Shown here: piece by piece, positions 52,871 to 62,188 of the stretch | Position numbering within the stretch: the stretch's first letter is position 1 | How the letters are laid out: each line of letters starts with the position of its first letter | NCBI RefSeq assembly: GCF_016908395.1 | Contig: NZ_JAFBDU010000001.1 | Location: 1,464,111-1,528,110, forward strand | Reading direction: 5' to 3' | From: Metabacillus crassostreae | Lineage (GTDB): Bacteria > Bacillota > Bacilli > Bacillales > Bacillaceae | Length of the DNA: 64,000 nucleotides | Notes under the pieces: model-generated | What the model was told of the DNA's origin: nothing | Databases searched by the model: none | Seen by the model: only the letters and a program-made list of their open reading frames with translations | Program-made: the position numbers and the translations under genes

Positions 52871-54360
52871 CCTTGCGCGATCTCCTCAATACCTTTATTT
52901 AATTTCTCATGGTTAAGATCTTCTCTTGTAATTGTAAAGCCTTGGAATCCAAACGGCGGTTGTGGCTCTGTATATACTTTACTTGATGAGTTTGACTCTT
53001 CAATTTGATCAACAACTGTAAGCCATGTTCGATTCTGTGATTGAAATGTAACCTTAGAAAGCTGTGGAAAACGAGCTAAAATTCTTAAACCGATTTGATA
53101 TATTAAATGTTGGATCGATTTTGTTTCCAAATGATGAAAAACAGACGTTACAATATCCTTTACTTGTTCAGCTGCTACATATTTCTCTGGTAATTCACCA
53201 TAAGAATCTTGCATATTAACGTAATTCCAATTAATGTTTAAATAGATAAACAATGGACGGTTATTTGATTCAGGAAGTGTTGTATATTCATCTTGAATAT
53301 AACCAGAAAAAGAATTACCACTAATTTTTATAAGCTGTAAATCCTTTATACCACTAAAAGCATTTATCACATCTATACTGTCTTGTTCATCTTTTCTAGT
53401 ATGATGATATGATGTTGCTTGCTCATTCCTAGAGCGATTAAAAACCAAACTACTTACTTTATTTTCTTGGTTTTCTAACACAACAGTTGGAAGAAAAGGC
53501 ACCTCTTCTGCTGAAAGTTTTATTGTTTCTATATGAGCATAAGTCTGTAGAAACCGTTCAGAAACAAATTTCAAAAATCCTTCAATCGTATTTCCTTGAT
53601 AATACGCTAAATGCTTTTGTATAAAGTTTTTCATAGAGTCAGTTGCAACAACAAGCTCATTTTCACCTTCTGAGAACGATGAAAACAATTCTTTTCCACC
53701 GACTTCCATTTTGATATTCCAACCAAAAACATCGTTATTTATCTCTGTTATTAATGATTCAGGTATTTTTTTTAAACCTATTACTGGTTGAAGTTTCGTT
53801 CGATAAACAAAGACATCTCCCTTACCATAATACATCACTCTATTTTCCATTGAATAACCTCCTTCATTGCAAACAATATCTCTTAATCTAAAAAACGAAA
53901 TTTTATAGATTTCCTTTAAAGCAGTTTGGAACTCTTCATTATCACTATTTTTCATTCTTCTTTTCATTGCATCAAAAATTGAATATTTGTTGTGACCACG
54001 TACCGCTAAAACAAAAGGAAAACCAAATTTTTTCACATACTTATTATTTAAAGCATTAAATTTTTTATATTCTCTTGGGTTTAATTGATCAAGCCCCGCT
54101 TGCTTTTGTTCCATTTGAGAAGGAGCTGAAAGTTTTAATTTTGAACCCAAATCTGGATGACTTTGAATTAATGCAAGTTTTTTCTCCTTTTCAGCTATCT
54201 CAACAACCTTAACCATAGACCGATGCAATTGTTGTACAGAATGAAAAGGTGCAAATTCCCATGACTGTTCAGCGATCCAAGGAGTATGCTCAAATACCCA
54301 ACCCACTTTATGACTAAATTCCTCTTTTGTGAATGTGTTCACCTCATAAATTGATAGCAA
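52867..54360 (-). CDS. pucL: Bifunctional OHCU decarboxylase / urate oxidase
   Basis: A 497-residue fusion as in B. subtilis PucL. Residues about 1-165 are 2-oxo-4-hydroxy-4-carboxy-5-ureidoimidazoline decarboxylase (FEFAPFHSVQQLHRSM, SHPDLGSKL, KFGFPFVLAVRGHNKYSI). Residues about 175-490 are cofactor-free uricase (YGKGDVFVYRT, LVVATDSMKNFIQ, NRSRNEQATSYH-type active-site blocks). Together with pucM it takes urate to S-allantoin. The start ATG at 54360 is preceded by GAGGGTGAT. A TnrA/GlnR-type box lies 46 bp upstream. Confidence 0.95.
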   Translation of the reverse strand: MLSIYEVNTFTKEEFSHKVGWVFEHTPWIAEQSWEFAPFHSVQQLHRSMVKVVEIAEKEKKLALIQSHPDLGSKLKLSAPSQMEQKQAGLDQLNPREYKKFNALNNKYVKKFGFPFVLAVRGHNKYSIFDAMKRRMKNSDNEEFQTALKEIYKISFFRLRDIVCNEGGYSMENRVMYYGKGDVFVYRTKLQPVIGLKKIPESLITEINNDVFGWNIKMEVGGKELFSSFSEGENELVVATDSMKNFIQKHLAYYQGNTIEGFLKFVSERFLQTYAHIETIKLSAEEVPFLPTVVLENQENKVSSLVFNRSRNEQATSYHHTRKDEQDSIDVINAFSGIKDLQLIKISGNSFSGYIQDEYTTLPESNNRPLFIYLNINWNYVNMQDSYGELPEKYVAAEQVKDIVTSVFHHLETKSIQHLIYQIGLRILARFPQLSKVTFQSQNRTWLTVVDQIEESNSSSKVYTEPQPPFGFQGFTITREDLNHEKLNKGIEEIAQG

Positions 54361-54405
54361 ATTATCACCCTCTTCATCATTTTTATTATAATTAGTGACA
54401 ACTTA

Positions 54406-54422
54406 TGTTATATTTATTAACA
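54406..54422. promoter_or_regulatory. TnrA/GlnR-type box upstream of pucL
   Basis: TGTTATATTTATTAACA fits TGTnA-N7-TnACA with both arms perfect. The two central positions 11-12 differ from the full 17-bp consensus. It is well placed to link uricase expression to nitrogen limitation, and lies between the divergent pucL and pucR. Confidence 0.65.
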
Positions 54423-54576
54423 TAATAAACGTTTTTTACATATATTCCATTAGCTACAAACACCAAATCGCAATAAAAATTCTAGTTATTATAACTAATT
54501 CATAGAATGATAAACTCATTTTTTTAACAAATCAAAATATAATGTAATATTATCTAACAAACATGGAGGGATTTCT

Positions 54577-56241
54577 ATGAAAATGAGTGAGTTACTAAAT
54601 ATTCCTATATTCAGTCACTCAAAGGTGGTTGCAGGTTTTAACGGTATTGAAAGAACCGTCCAAACTGTCAACATGATGGATGCACCAGACATTATCAATT
54701 TCTTAAAACCACACGAATTATTAGTCACAACAGCTTACTTCATTCATGATAATCCAGATGAGTTAATGAAATTGGTTAAATATATGGCAAATCATAATTG
54801 CTCTGGGCTCGGCATAAAAACTAGACGCTTTATCCAGGATATCCCTACAGCAGTAATAGAACTAGCGAATCAGGTTAACCTTCCAATTATCGAGCTAACA
54901 AATCACCATACCTTAGGTGAAATTGTAAACGATTCTTTAAGTTATATTCTAAAAAAGCAAGCAAAAGAATTACAATTTGCTATGCAAACTCACAGAGAAT
55001 TTACTAAGCTCGTTCACAGAGGTGAACAACTTTCCAAACTAATCGATCGACTATCAAATATATTAGATAAGCCAATCTTATTAATTAATCATATGAATCA
55101 CACCATTGTTGAAACCCATCATTTTAGAGGTAATAAAATGAAGACTTTAGCGAAGCAAATCATCCAGCATCTTGAAGGTAATAATGTCTATGGTAATGAT
55201 CAAAGCCTGTGTTTCTCAATCTTTAGCCCTGAGTCCTTAAGAGGGCAGCTTGTTTATTTCTTCCCAATTGAAACATACTTAAAGAAAAGTTATTTAGTTA
55301 TTATCGGATTAGACTTTCCGATCGATACATATACACTGTTGTCAGTAGAACAGGTTGCAAACGTCATATCATTTGAGCTCCTTAAACAGCATGCATTATC
55401 TGAAAGAAGTCTCCATATCAAAAATAACTTCTTTAAAAATTTGTTAGACGGAGATATCCCAGAACAAGAAATACTTAAACATGGGAAACAATACGGCTTA
55501 AAAAAGGATCATTATTACCACATTGTGACCTGCAAAGTAGATGATGATAAAAAAGATTTGTCTAGTTCTTTATTTTTTTCTAATACCTTTCAAGCTGAAA
55601 GCTATCATTACACCATCTATGAACATATCCAAACAAAGCTTGCAAAGGTTAAAGATGAATGTATTATTTTTATCAACAAAGATATTATTGTTATATTATT
55701 AGCTTATGATATGACCGAGAAACAAACAGAGCAGCAGCTTTTCCAAGTGGTACAATCATTACAGCAAGAAATGATACTACAAGCAAATATACAAGTTTCT
55801 TTTGGAATAAGTAGCACTCGGGATAGTCTACAAAACTTGCAAAAAGGCTATCTACATGCAATGGATGCACTAGAGACAGGATTTAAGAAAGGAAAGTGCC
55901 CGTTTATTCAAATTTATCACACAAAAAATATGACTGAGCTTCTTCAAATGATCCCCACAGAAAGCCTAACTGAATTTTATGTAAATGCACTAAAAGGCTT
56001 GGCTTTTACAACAAATAAAGATTCACTAAGTTTAATCCACACGATGAGTGTATTCTTAGAGAATCATTGTCAAATTGCTGATACAGCTAAACAATTATTT
56101 GTTCACCGGAATACTGTCATTTACAGAATTGAAAAATGTGAAGGTATATTAGGGGTCTCAATAAAACAACCTGATGAAACATTAAAACTAAGAATCGCAT
56201 TATTAATCAGAGAGTTTATATTAGAAAAGAATCACCCATAA
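54577..56241 (+). CDS. pucR: PucR-family transcriptional regulator of purine catabolism
   Basis: A 554-residue regulator. An N-terminal PucR-type sensory domain (about 1-125, MSELLNIPIFSHSKVVAGFNG) is followed by a middle GGDEF-like/CdaR domain. A C-terminal helix-turn-helix of the PucR/CdaR type is at about 485-545 (FLENHCQIADTAKQLFVHRN then TVIYRIEKCE). In B. subtilis PucR activates the puc genes, with allantoin-related inducers. The ATG at 54577 has a GGAGGGAT site. It is divergent from pucLM and convergent with pucE, separated from it by a bidirectional terminator. Confidence 0.92.
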   Translation: MKMSELLNIPIFSHSKVVAGFNGIERTVQTVNMMDAPDIINFLKPHELLVTTAYFIHDNPDELMKLVKYMANHNCSGLGIKTRRFIQDIPTAVIELANQVNLPIIELTNHHTLGEIVNDSLSYILKKQAKELQFAMQTHREFTKLVHRGEQLSKLIDRLSNILDKPILLINHMNHTIVETHHFRGNKMKTLAKQIIQHLEGNNVYGNDQSLCFSIFSPESLRGQLVYFFPIETYLKKSYLVIIGLDFPIDTYTLLSVEQVANVISFELLKQHALSERSLHIKNNFFKNLLDGDIPEQEILKHGKQYGLKKDHYYHIVTCKVDDDKKDLSSSLFFSNTFQAESYHYTIYEHIQTKLAKVKDECIIFINKDIIVILLAYDMTEKQTEQQLFQVVQSLQQEMILQANIQVSFGISSTRDSLQNLQKGYLHAMDALETGFKKGKCPFIQIYHTKNMTELLQMIPTESLTEFYVNALKGLAFTTNKDSLSLIHTMSVFLENHCQIADTAKQLFVHRNTVIYRIEKCEGILGVSIKQPDETLKLRIALLIREFILEKNHP

Positions 56242-56285
56242 AATTTCTTAATACTAAATATTCACACATCATACTTTAAGGTCAA

Positions 56286-56330
56286 AAAAGCCGTTCAAAA
56301 CTAACAATTTTAGTAGATGAACGGCCTTTT
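56286..56330. terminator. Bidirectional terminator between pucR and pucE
   Basis: AAAAGCCGTTCA and TGAACGGC.TTTT flank a 20-base loop. A's precede and U's follow, so it can end both convergent transcripts. Confidence 0.82.
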
Positions 56331-56336
56331 ATATTA

Positions 56337-56861
56337 TTAAGAGTTTGTTTCTTCTGAACATTGCTTTTTATACTTTTCAACCGCACGTAGAATACCATTA
56401 TACCCCGTACACCGACATAAATTTCCAGACAAATGGTTCTTCACTTCCTCTTCAGTTGGATTTCCACCTTGATCAAGCAATGACATTAAACTAATAACCA
56501 TCCCAGGAGTACAATAACCACATTGCAAGGCACCCTCTTCTAGAAAAGCCACTTGCAATGGATGTAATTGCTCTGAAGAAACACTCTCAATTGTTTCTAT
56601 TGATGTGTTATTTACTTGATAAGCCATTACCAAACAAGATGTAACCACATTTCCATTCAACAAAACCGAACACGCTCCACATCTACCGATCTCACAAGAA
56701 ACTTTCGTACCAGTTAGATTTAAATTTTTTCTTAGAATGTCAATTAATCGATATGCTGGAGGCACTTTCAGATGTCTTACTTCTCCATTAATCGTTACAG
56801 TTACATCAACCACATTTTGCTTTAATCGTTCTATCGTTTCATCTATTTCACTTGTTTCCAT
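56337..56861 (-). CDS. pucE: Xanthine dehydrogenase iron-sulfur subunit
   Basis: A 174-residue protein with two [2Fe-2S] clusters. The plant-type cluster cysteines are in CEIGRCGAC and TSCLV, and the second cluster in CGYC and CRCTG. The start ATG at 56861 has a strong GGAGG site and gives B. subtilis length (173 aa); the open frame up to 56942 would add 27 unlike residues. It is the last gene of the puc dehydrogenase cluster, 52 bp after pucD. Confidence 0.95.
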   Translation of the reverse strand: METSEIDETIERLKQNVVDVTVTINGEVRHLKVPPAYRLIDILRKNLNLTGTKVSCEIGRCGACSVLLNGNVVTSCLVMAYQVNNTSIETIESVSSEQLHPLQVAFLEEGALQCGYCTPGMVISLMSLLDQGGNPTEEEVKNHLSGNLCRCTGYNGILRAVEKYKKQCSEETNS

Positions 56862-56913
56862 CTCAACTCCTCCAAACTTCAATTCTAACGTTTCTCTAAA
56901 AAAAACTTTTTGG

Positions 56914-59187
56914 TTAGTCAGATAATACATTTGAAGCAGCATGAAAATGATCTAGCATTTTTTCTGGTGAAATCGGTAATTTATTCACCCAAACTCCAGT
57001 AGCATTAAAAACAGCTGAAGTTATAGAAGGAGCGATAGCAACAGTACCTATTTCCCCCACTCCCCTTGGTCCAAATACATCACCTTTAGACAACATCTCA
57101 TCCACTTCTACATTTGATGAATTTGGAATATCCTTAATAGTTGGAAGAAGATACGAATCAAAATTCTCGGTATGATACCTTCCGTTTTCCATTAAAGAAT
57201 CTTCAAGTATGGTAAAACCCAGCCCCATAATCGCACCACCTTCAATTTGCCCCAAGTAGCCCATAGGATTAACAACAGGACCCGCGGATATTGCATGATC
57301 AAATTTCGTGACCCTTACTTTACCAGTTAACATATCTACCTCAACCTCAGTAGCAACAGCAGCAAAAGTATACAAATAATGTCCCCCTACTACCGGATCA
57401 GGAGTAGTTGGAAAATGAAATTGAGTGTGAAATACAGGCAATTCACCCTTTAATAGCTTCGCTACTTCTTTGTATGACAAAACAAGTTGATCCTCAGTAC
57501 CTTCTTTCCATATACCATTTTCTCCTATTTTCAAACAAGACATTGAAATACCTGTAAACCGAGAGACTATTTCTAGTAATTTCATTTCCCATGGCTTTTT
57601 CAGTTTATTAATACCTTGCCAAATCATATTAGTAGATCGTGATGCTGTCGATGATCCTGAGACCGGAACCAGATCAGTATCACCAATCACGATTTTTAAG
57701 TCTTCCTTGTCACAATAAAGCATTTCAACCATCATAATTTCAATTGAAGCGAGAAGCCCTTGGCCACACTCTTCAAACCCAAAAGCAATTTCAATTTTCC
57801 CTTCCTTCGTTAATGATAATCTAGCACCAGATGGATCAGGTCTTCCATACCCAAGCCCTCCACCATGCATCGTTATCGCTACACCCCTACCTCTCATAAT
57901 CCATTCATCATTCTCTTTAAGTGGTGTTGATAATATAGATGATTTCTCTATCATTTCCAGCACTTTCTTTGCTCCATCATTTTGAACTACCCTTTGCCCA
58001 AGAGGACCTAAATCATTTTCTTTCCTTACATTGTTGTAACGAAAGGTAAGTGGATCTATATTCAGTTTCTCAGCAAGCCGATCCATTTGCGATTCTAGCG
58101 CAAACGTCACCTGGTTACCCCCAAAACCTCTAAATTCTCCTGCTACTCCGTTGTTTGTAAAGACAGAAAAACCCTCAACATCTACATACGGTATACTATA
58201 CGGCCCTGTTGAGTGCTCTACAGCAAAATCCAAAACAGCTGGCCCCAAGGTAGCATAAGCCCCTGTATCAGCAATTATTTCAACAGAATGACCTACTAAC
58301 AACCCATTTTCATCAGCACCCGTTGTCATTTTAATTTTCATAGGATGTCTTTTAATTCCAGCTTTTACAGATTCATTTCTTTTATTATGGATTTTAACTG
58401 GTCTTTGTGTTACCAACGCTAATATTGCTGCATAAGGTTGAATGTTTAACTCATCTTTTCCACCAAACGATCCTCCAATAGGACTTGAAACGACCCGGAT
58501 ATCTTCTTCTGGCATAGCCAAAATTCTTGAAAGCTGTAATCGATCCTTAAATCCATGCTGTGTTGCAGCATAAACTGTGATTTTCCCATTCTCTTCAGGT
58601 ACAACAACCCCACCTTCTGTTTCCATGTATCCATGCATTTGCCTCGGAGTTTCATAGATTTCTTCTACAACAAACGGACATTTGTTTATCTTCTCCAATA
58701 CTTCGCTACCTTTTTTATAAGAGGCTTTGTGTAGGATATTTCCATTCTGATGCAATTTAACAGCATCCTCTTTCATCGCTTGTTCAGGATCATCAATAAC
58801 AGCAAGTGGCTCAAAATCCACTTCAATTAATTGAAGTGCTTTGCTAGCAATTTCTTCACTAGTAGCAGCAACACAAGCAACTGCATCTCCTACATATCTC
58901 ACAATATCTTTACACAAAACCGGTTGATCTTGAAAAATAAGCCCAAACCCATTTAAACCTGGAACATCTTTATGCGTAATAACAGCAACCACTCCATCTA
59001 ACTCTTCTGCCACTTCAGTATTGATTGAGTTTATCTTCGCATGAGGAAATGAACTTCTTAGAACTTTCGCATAAAGCATTCCAGGAAACGAATAATCAGT
59101 TAAGTATTTTAACGAACCTGTTACCTTACCAATTCCATCAGGTCTAATTTTCCATCTATCCTGAAACGTTCGTTGCTCTAATTTCAT
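56914..59187 (-). CDS. pucD: Xanthine dehydrogenase molybdenum-binding subunit
   Basis: A 757-residue catalytic subunit of the xanthine oxidase family, oxidising hypoxanthine and xanthine to urate. The N-terminal domain (RPDGIGKVTGSLKYLTDY) is followed by two molybdopterin-cytosine-dinucleotide binding regions with PIGGSFGGKDE and EFRGFGGNQ. The catalytic Glu lies near the C-terminus in GPRGVGEIG. It uses the FeS protein PucE and FAD protein PucC. The ATG at 59187 follows GAGGCGAAAC. Confidence 0.94.
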   Translation of the reverse strand: MKLEQRTFQDRWKIRPDGIGKVTGSLKYLTDYSFPGMLYAKVLRSSFPHAKINSINTEVAEELDGVVAVITHKDVPGLNGFGLIFQDQPVLCKDIVRYVGDAVACVAATSEEIASKALQLIEVDFEPLAVIDDPEQAMKEDAVKLHQNGNILHKASYKKGSEVLEKINKCPFVVEEIYETPRQMHGYMETEGGVVVPEENGKITVYAATQHGFKDRLQLSRILAMPEEDIRVVSSPIGGSFGGKDELNIQPYAAILALVTQRPVKIHNKRNESVKAGIKRHPMKIKMTTGADENGLLVGHSVEIIADTGAYATLGPAVLDFAVEHSTGPYSIPYVDVEGFSVFTNNGVAGEFRGFGGNQVTFALESQMDRLAEKLNIDPLTFRYNNVRKENDLGPLGQRVVQNDGAKKVLEMIEKSSILSTPLKENDEWIMRGRGVAITMHGGGLGYGRPDPSGARLSLTKEGKIEIAFGFEECGQGLLASIEIMMVEMLYCDKEDLKIVIGDTDLVPVSGSSTASRSTNMIWQGINKLKKPWEMKLLEIVSRFTGISMSCLKIGENGIWKEGTEDQLVLSYKEVAKLLKGELPVFHTQFHFPTTPDPVVGGHYLYTFAAVATEVEVDMLTGKVRVTKFDHAISAGPVVNPMGYLGQIEGGAIMGLGFTILEDSLMENGRYHTENFDSYLLPTIKDIPNSSNVEVDEMLSKGDVFGPRGVGEIGTVAIAPSITSAVFNATGVWVNKLPISPEKMLDHFHAASNVLSD

Positions 59188-59464
59188 TGTTTCGCCTCAC
59201 TTTTTTTAAATAAACTTCTTTAAAAGTCACATTAGTAAACTTTATAACTTTTTTAATCAAATGAACTTTTCTCCTCAAAAGCATACCTTTATGCGATAAA
59301 TATACTATTAAGATCAAATCACGAGGTCAATTAGCAGCACTAAAAGTAAAGAACATATATAAAAGAACGGCGGTAGTCTTGTTGAGATATCACTACACAC
59401 TTTGTTAACACCTGAGGAATATAGAAGTTCGAGAGTTTATGAAGGAAATGATGGTCTTTTCTTC

Positions 59465-60337
59465 TCAATATATAAATTGCTTTTTTAATTCAGATATAAT
59501 AAGATTCGCAGCAACTTTTTTTCGATATTGATCATTAAAAAAAGAATCTGAATAAGAATTAAATTCATTTATTATTTTTGAAAAAACAAGCTCTGAAGAA
59601 TATTCACATCCATCTTTTTTCAGTAATTCCTCAACTTGATATAACCTAACCGGCTCATGACTCCCCCCTCCAACAGCTAATCGAACGTCCAAAAGCTCAC
59701 CTTTCTCAAACCTCCACATTCCACTTACAGATACAATCGCAGGTGTAAAAGCTTCACGCCTTCCAACTTTTTTATAATAATAACTAAACTGCTTCTCTTT
59801 ATAAGGGATCCTGATATCAATCAATAAAAATGAAGAATCTCGACTTTCTTTAAGCCACTCACTAATTTTCTTTGTCTTTTTTTCGCCATTTATTAAACAA
59901 GTTATTTCAGCATCCAATACGAGCAGCACCGGTAAAGAATCTCCTATTCTACTAGCCACATTACCTCCTAAAGTGGCTAGATTACGAACCGCTGGAGCAG
60001 CTATATTTTGGCATGCAGTTACAAATAACGGACAGTACTTAGTCATAATACTAGAATGTAAACATTCATTAATCGTCGTTAAGGCCCCTATTTTAACAAA
60101 GTGTTTCTGACCCTCTTTTATAACTTCAATATCTTTTAGTTCTGTTAAATTATTTAAACTAATTATTTGTTTTGACATTGCTTCATTAGCTTCCCAATTC
60201 AGCTGCAGTAATGTGCCTCCTGCAACATAAACCCCTTCTTTAAGTTGTAGCTTGGATTGTTGTGCATCTACTAAAGTAACAGGAATAGAAACTGATATAT
60301 CCGATCTTGATACCATATCACTCTTCGCACTAACCAT
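59465..60337 (-). CDS. pucC: Xanthine dehydrogenase FAD-binding subunit
   Basis: A 290-residue subunit of the CoxM/XdhB family. The FAD loop is EGVYVAGGTLLQLNWE (about 34-49) and the second motif ATLGGNVASRIGDSLPVLL (about 120-138). It passes electrons from PucD and PucE. The ATG at 60337, after AAAGGTAGGTG, is preferred; a GTG at 60346 is also possible. It directly follows pucB, and 277 bases without evident signals separate it from pucD. Confidence 0.92.
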   Translation of the reverse strand: MVSAKSDMVSRSDISVSIPVTLVDAQQSKLQLKEGVYVAGGTLLQLNWEANEAMSKQIISLNNLTELKDIEVIKEGQKHFVKIGALTTINECLHSSIMTKYCPLFVTACQNIAAPAVRNLATLGGNVASRIGDSLPVLLVLDAEITCLINGEKKTKKISEWLKESRDSSFLLIDIRIPYKEKQFSYYYKKVGRREAFTPAIVSVSGMWRFEKGELLDVRLAVGGGSHEPVRLYQVEELLKKDGCEYSSELVFSKIINEFNSYSDSFFNDQYRKKVAANLIISELKKQFIY

Positions 60338-60346
60338 TACTAACAC

Positions 60347-60964
60347 CTACCTTTTAGCCAATAAGGTCTTTTTCGCATAATCATAGTTTTCTATTGTATC
60401 AATATCATAAAGTTGTTTTTTATCAACATCTATGATTTTTCCTGATAAAGCATTCGTTTTTAACAGAGAACGCGCACCCATATCTCCTTCAATCTCCAAT
60501 AATCTTTCTAGAACAGTATCTCGAAATAAGATAGGTGGCTTCATAACCCCATCCTCACTTGAAGCTACATACTCTATTTCATTATTAAATGTCATGATAA
60601 GTTCATTAATCGTTTCCTTCTTAATAAAAGGCTGATCAGCAAGTAATACAATAACAGCATGAGCCTTTAACTGCTCAGCCATTGTTATCCCAACTCGCAA
60701 GGAATATGATTGACCTTTATTTGAATCTTCACTTAAAACAATTTCCCACTTATCAGGAAACAATTGTAACGCACCAGAGCTTTCAAACCACAGTATCTCT
60801 CCTTTTTCTTTTGTGATAATCAATAAATAATCTATTTTGGAGGCTAAAATTTCAGCTAAAGCAAAGGACCCTAAAGGTTTTCCTCCTAAAGGTAATGACA
60901 ACTTGCACGTTCCCATTCGATTACTATTTCCAGCTGCAAGATATATCCCGATTATCTTCTTCAT
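60347..60964 (-). CDS. pucB: Molybdenum cofactor cytidylyltransferase-like protein (MobA/MocA)
   Basis: A 205-residue NTP-transferase. The nucleotide loop is LAAGNSNRMGTCKLSLPLGGKP (first ~20 residues), with the Asp in VIVLLADQPFI. In B. subtilis PucB is required for active xanthine dehydrogenase, attaching the nucleotide to the molybdenum cofactor. The ATG at 60964 fits the family start (MKKIIGIYLAAG); the longer frame to 60994 does not. It sits between pucA and pucC. Confidence 0.9.
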   Translation of the reverse strand: MKKIIGIYLAAGNSNRMGTCKLSLPLGGKPLGSFALAEILASKIDYLLIITKEKGEILWFESSGALQLFPDKWEIVLSEDSNKGQSYSLRVGITMAEQLKAHAVIVLLADQPFIKKETINELIMTFNNEIEYVASSEDGVMKPPILFRDTVLERLLEIEGDMGARSLLKTNALSGKIIDVDKKQLYDIDTIENYDYAKKTLLAKR

Positions 60965-61041
60965 CTCCCAAGTTCCTTTCCTACAGGAGTTCATACTATT
61001 CCTCAGCCTTTTTGACTAGATGATGCTGATCGAATATCAAT

Positions 61042-62055
61042 TCAGCAATAAGCTTTAACAGAGTCTTTTCTCAAACTGATGATTTCAGCTATTATACTTA
61101 CCGCTATCTCATTAGGTCCCTCCGCGCCAATTGGTAAACCGATCGGAAAACGAAACGTAGGAGGAATCTCTACTCCTGCCAATAACCTTTTTGCCCGAGC
61201 TTTTGAACCTAGTATGCCAACATAATTCAGTCGCTTTAACTGAAGCAGATCAATTAATTGTTTATCTTTTTCATAGCTATGTGTCATTAAGACGAATGAA
61301 TCAGCTTCACGCAAACATAGTTTCTTTTCTAATTCTTGAGGAAAAGCTACTATTCTATCATCTGCATACGGAAAATATTCTTCACTACAATAGCTAGGCC
61401 TCCAATCAATAACTATCGTTTCATAGCCCAATTGTTTTGCAAGTATTGCAAGCGGTATAGAATCTGGTCCTGCACCATATATAATAAATCTTGGTCTTGC
61501 TCGAATCGTTTTAAAAAACAAAAAATCATCACTTGTGTCATCTTCACTTAATTTATCTTCTTGCAAGAAACCCAAATTAGGAATATCTCCTTTCCATTCA
61601 CCAAAATATATTTTGTTATCTAAGGAGAATAAATATTCCAGAACCTTACCTGTTTTTGAAATCCTCCTAATATATTTCACATCTTGCCCTTCGTTAACAA
61701 AACTTCTCACTTTACCAAAATCAGTGATAAGCTTTGGCGAAAGAGACTCAATTAACACTTTCACCACACCATTACATCCAGTTCCTTGTCCCCATGAAAG
61801 ATCATCCTCACCAGACATGTCGTATGTCACAAATTGCGAACGAGGCTTGTAATGACTCTCCGAAATCCTCGCCCTCAAATCAGCTTCTAAACACCCTCCA
61901 CTCAACAAACCTACTTGATTATCATTTTCTTGAAATAGCATTACGGCCCCCTCTTTTCGATAAGCCGAACCCTCAACCTCAACAATTGTGGCAAGAACAT
62001 TATTATAATCAGAAGATGATAAAACATCCAAAATTTCAAAAATGTCAGTTCTCAC
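61042..62055 (-). CDS. pucA: XdhC/CoxI-type xanthine dehydrogenase maturation protein
   Basis: A 337-residue accessory protein that inserts the sulfurated molybdenum cofactor into xanthine dehydrogenase. The N-terminal XdhC_CoxI domain (EGSAYRKEGAVMLF, SGGCLEADL) is followed by a C-terminal Rossmann XdhC domain (YGAGPDSIPLAILAKQLGYE, VLMTHSYEKD, YVGILGSKARAKRLL). It is the first gene of pucA-B-C-D-E. A faint PucR-box-like TTTGGTTA lies about 85 bp upstream. Confidence 0.93.
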   Translation of the reverse strand: MRTDIFEILDVLSSSDYNNVLATIVEVEGSAYRKEGAVMLFQENDNQVGLLSGGCLEADLRARISESHYKPRSQFVTYDMSGEDDLSWGQGTGCNGVVKVLIESLSPKLITDFGKVRSFVNEGQDVKYIRRISKTGKVLEYLFSLDNKIYFGEWKGDIPNLGFLQEDKLSEDDTSDDFLFFKTIRARPRFIIYGAGPDSIPLAILAKQLGYETIVIDWRPSYCSEEYFPYADDRIVAFPQELEKKLCLREADSFVLMTHSYEKDKQLIDLLQLKRLNYVGILGSKARAKRLLAGVEIPPTFRFPIGLPIGAEGPNEIAVSIIAEIISLRKDSVKAYC

Positions 62056-62188
62056 AGCACTCCCCTCCCCTTATGAATTTTGTTTTAAGGTTATAAGTTT
62101 GTAAGAGGTTTTCATATATTTATCTATTAATTTGGTTATTGATTTTCAATTTAAACTAAAAAAATGTTCATGGTTTACATCATAAATA

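Noticed and set aside
61734..62096. Plus-strand open frame of 120 residues opposite pucA
   Set aside because: Antisense shadow of the strongly supported pucA gene; no ribosome site or family resemblance.
62139..62151. TTAATTTGGTTAT upstream of pucA as a PucR box
   Set aside because: It misses at least two positions of the WWWCNTTGGTTAA consensus as I remember it; mentioned only in passing under pucA.
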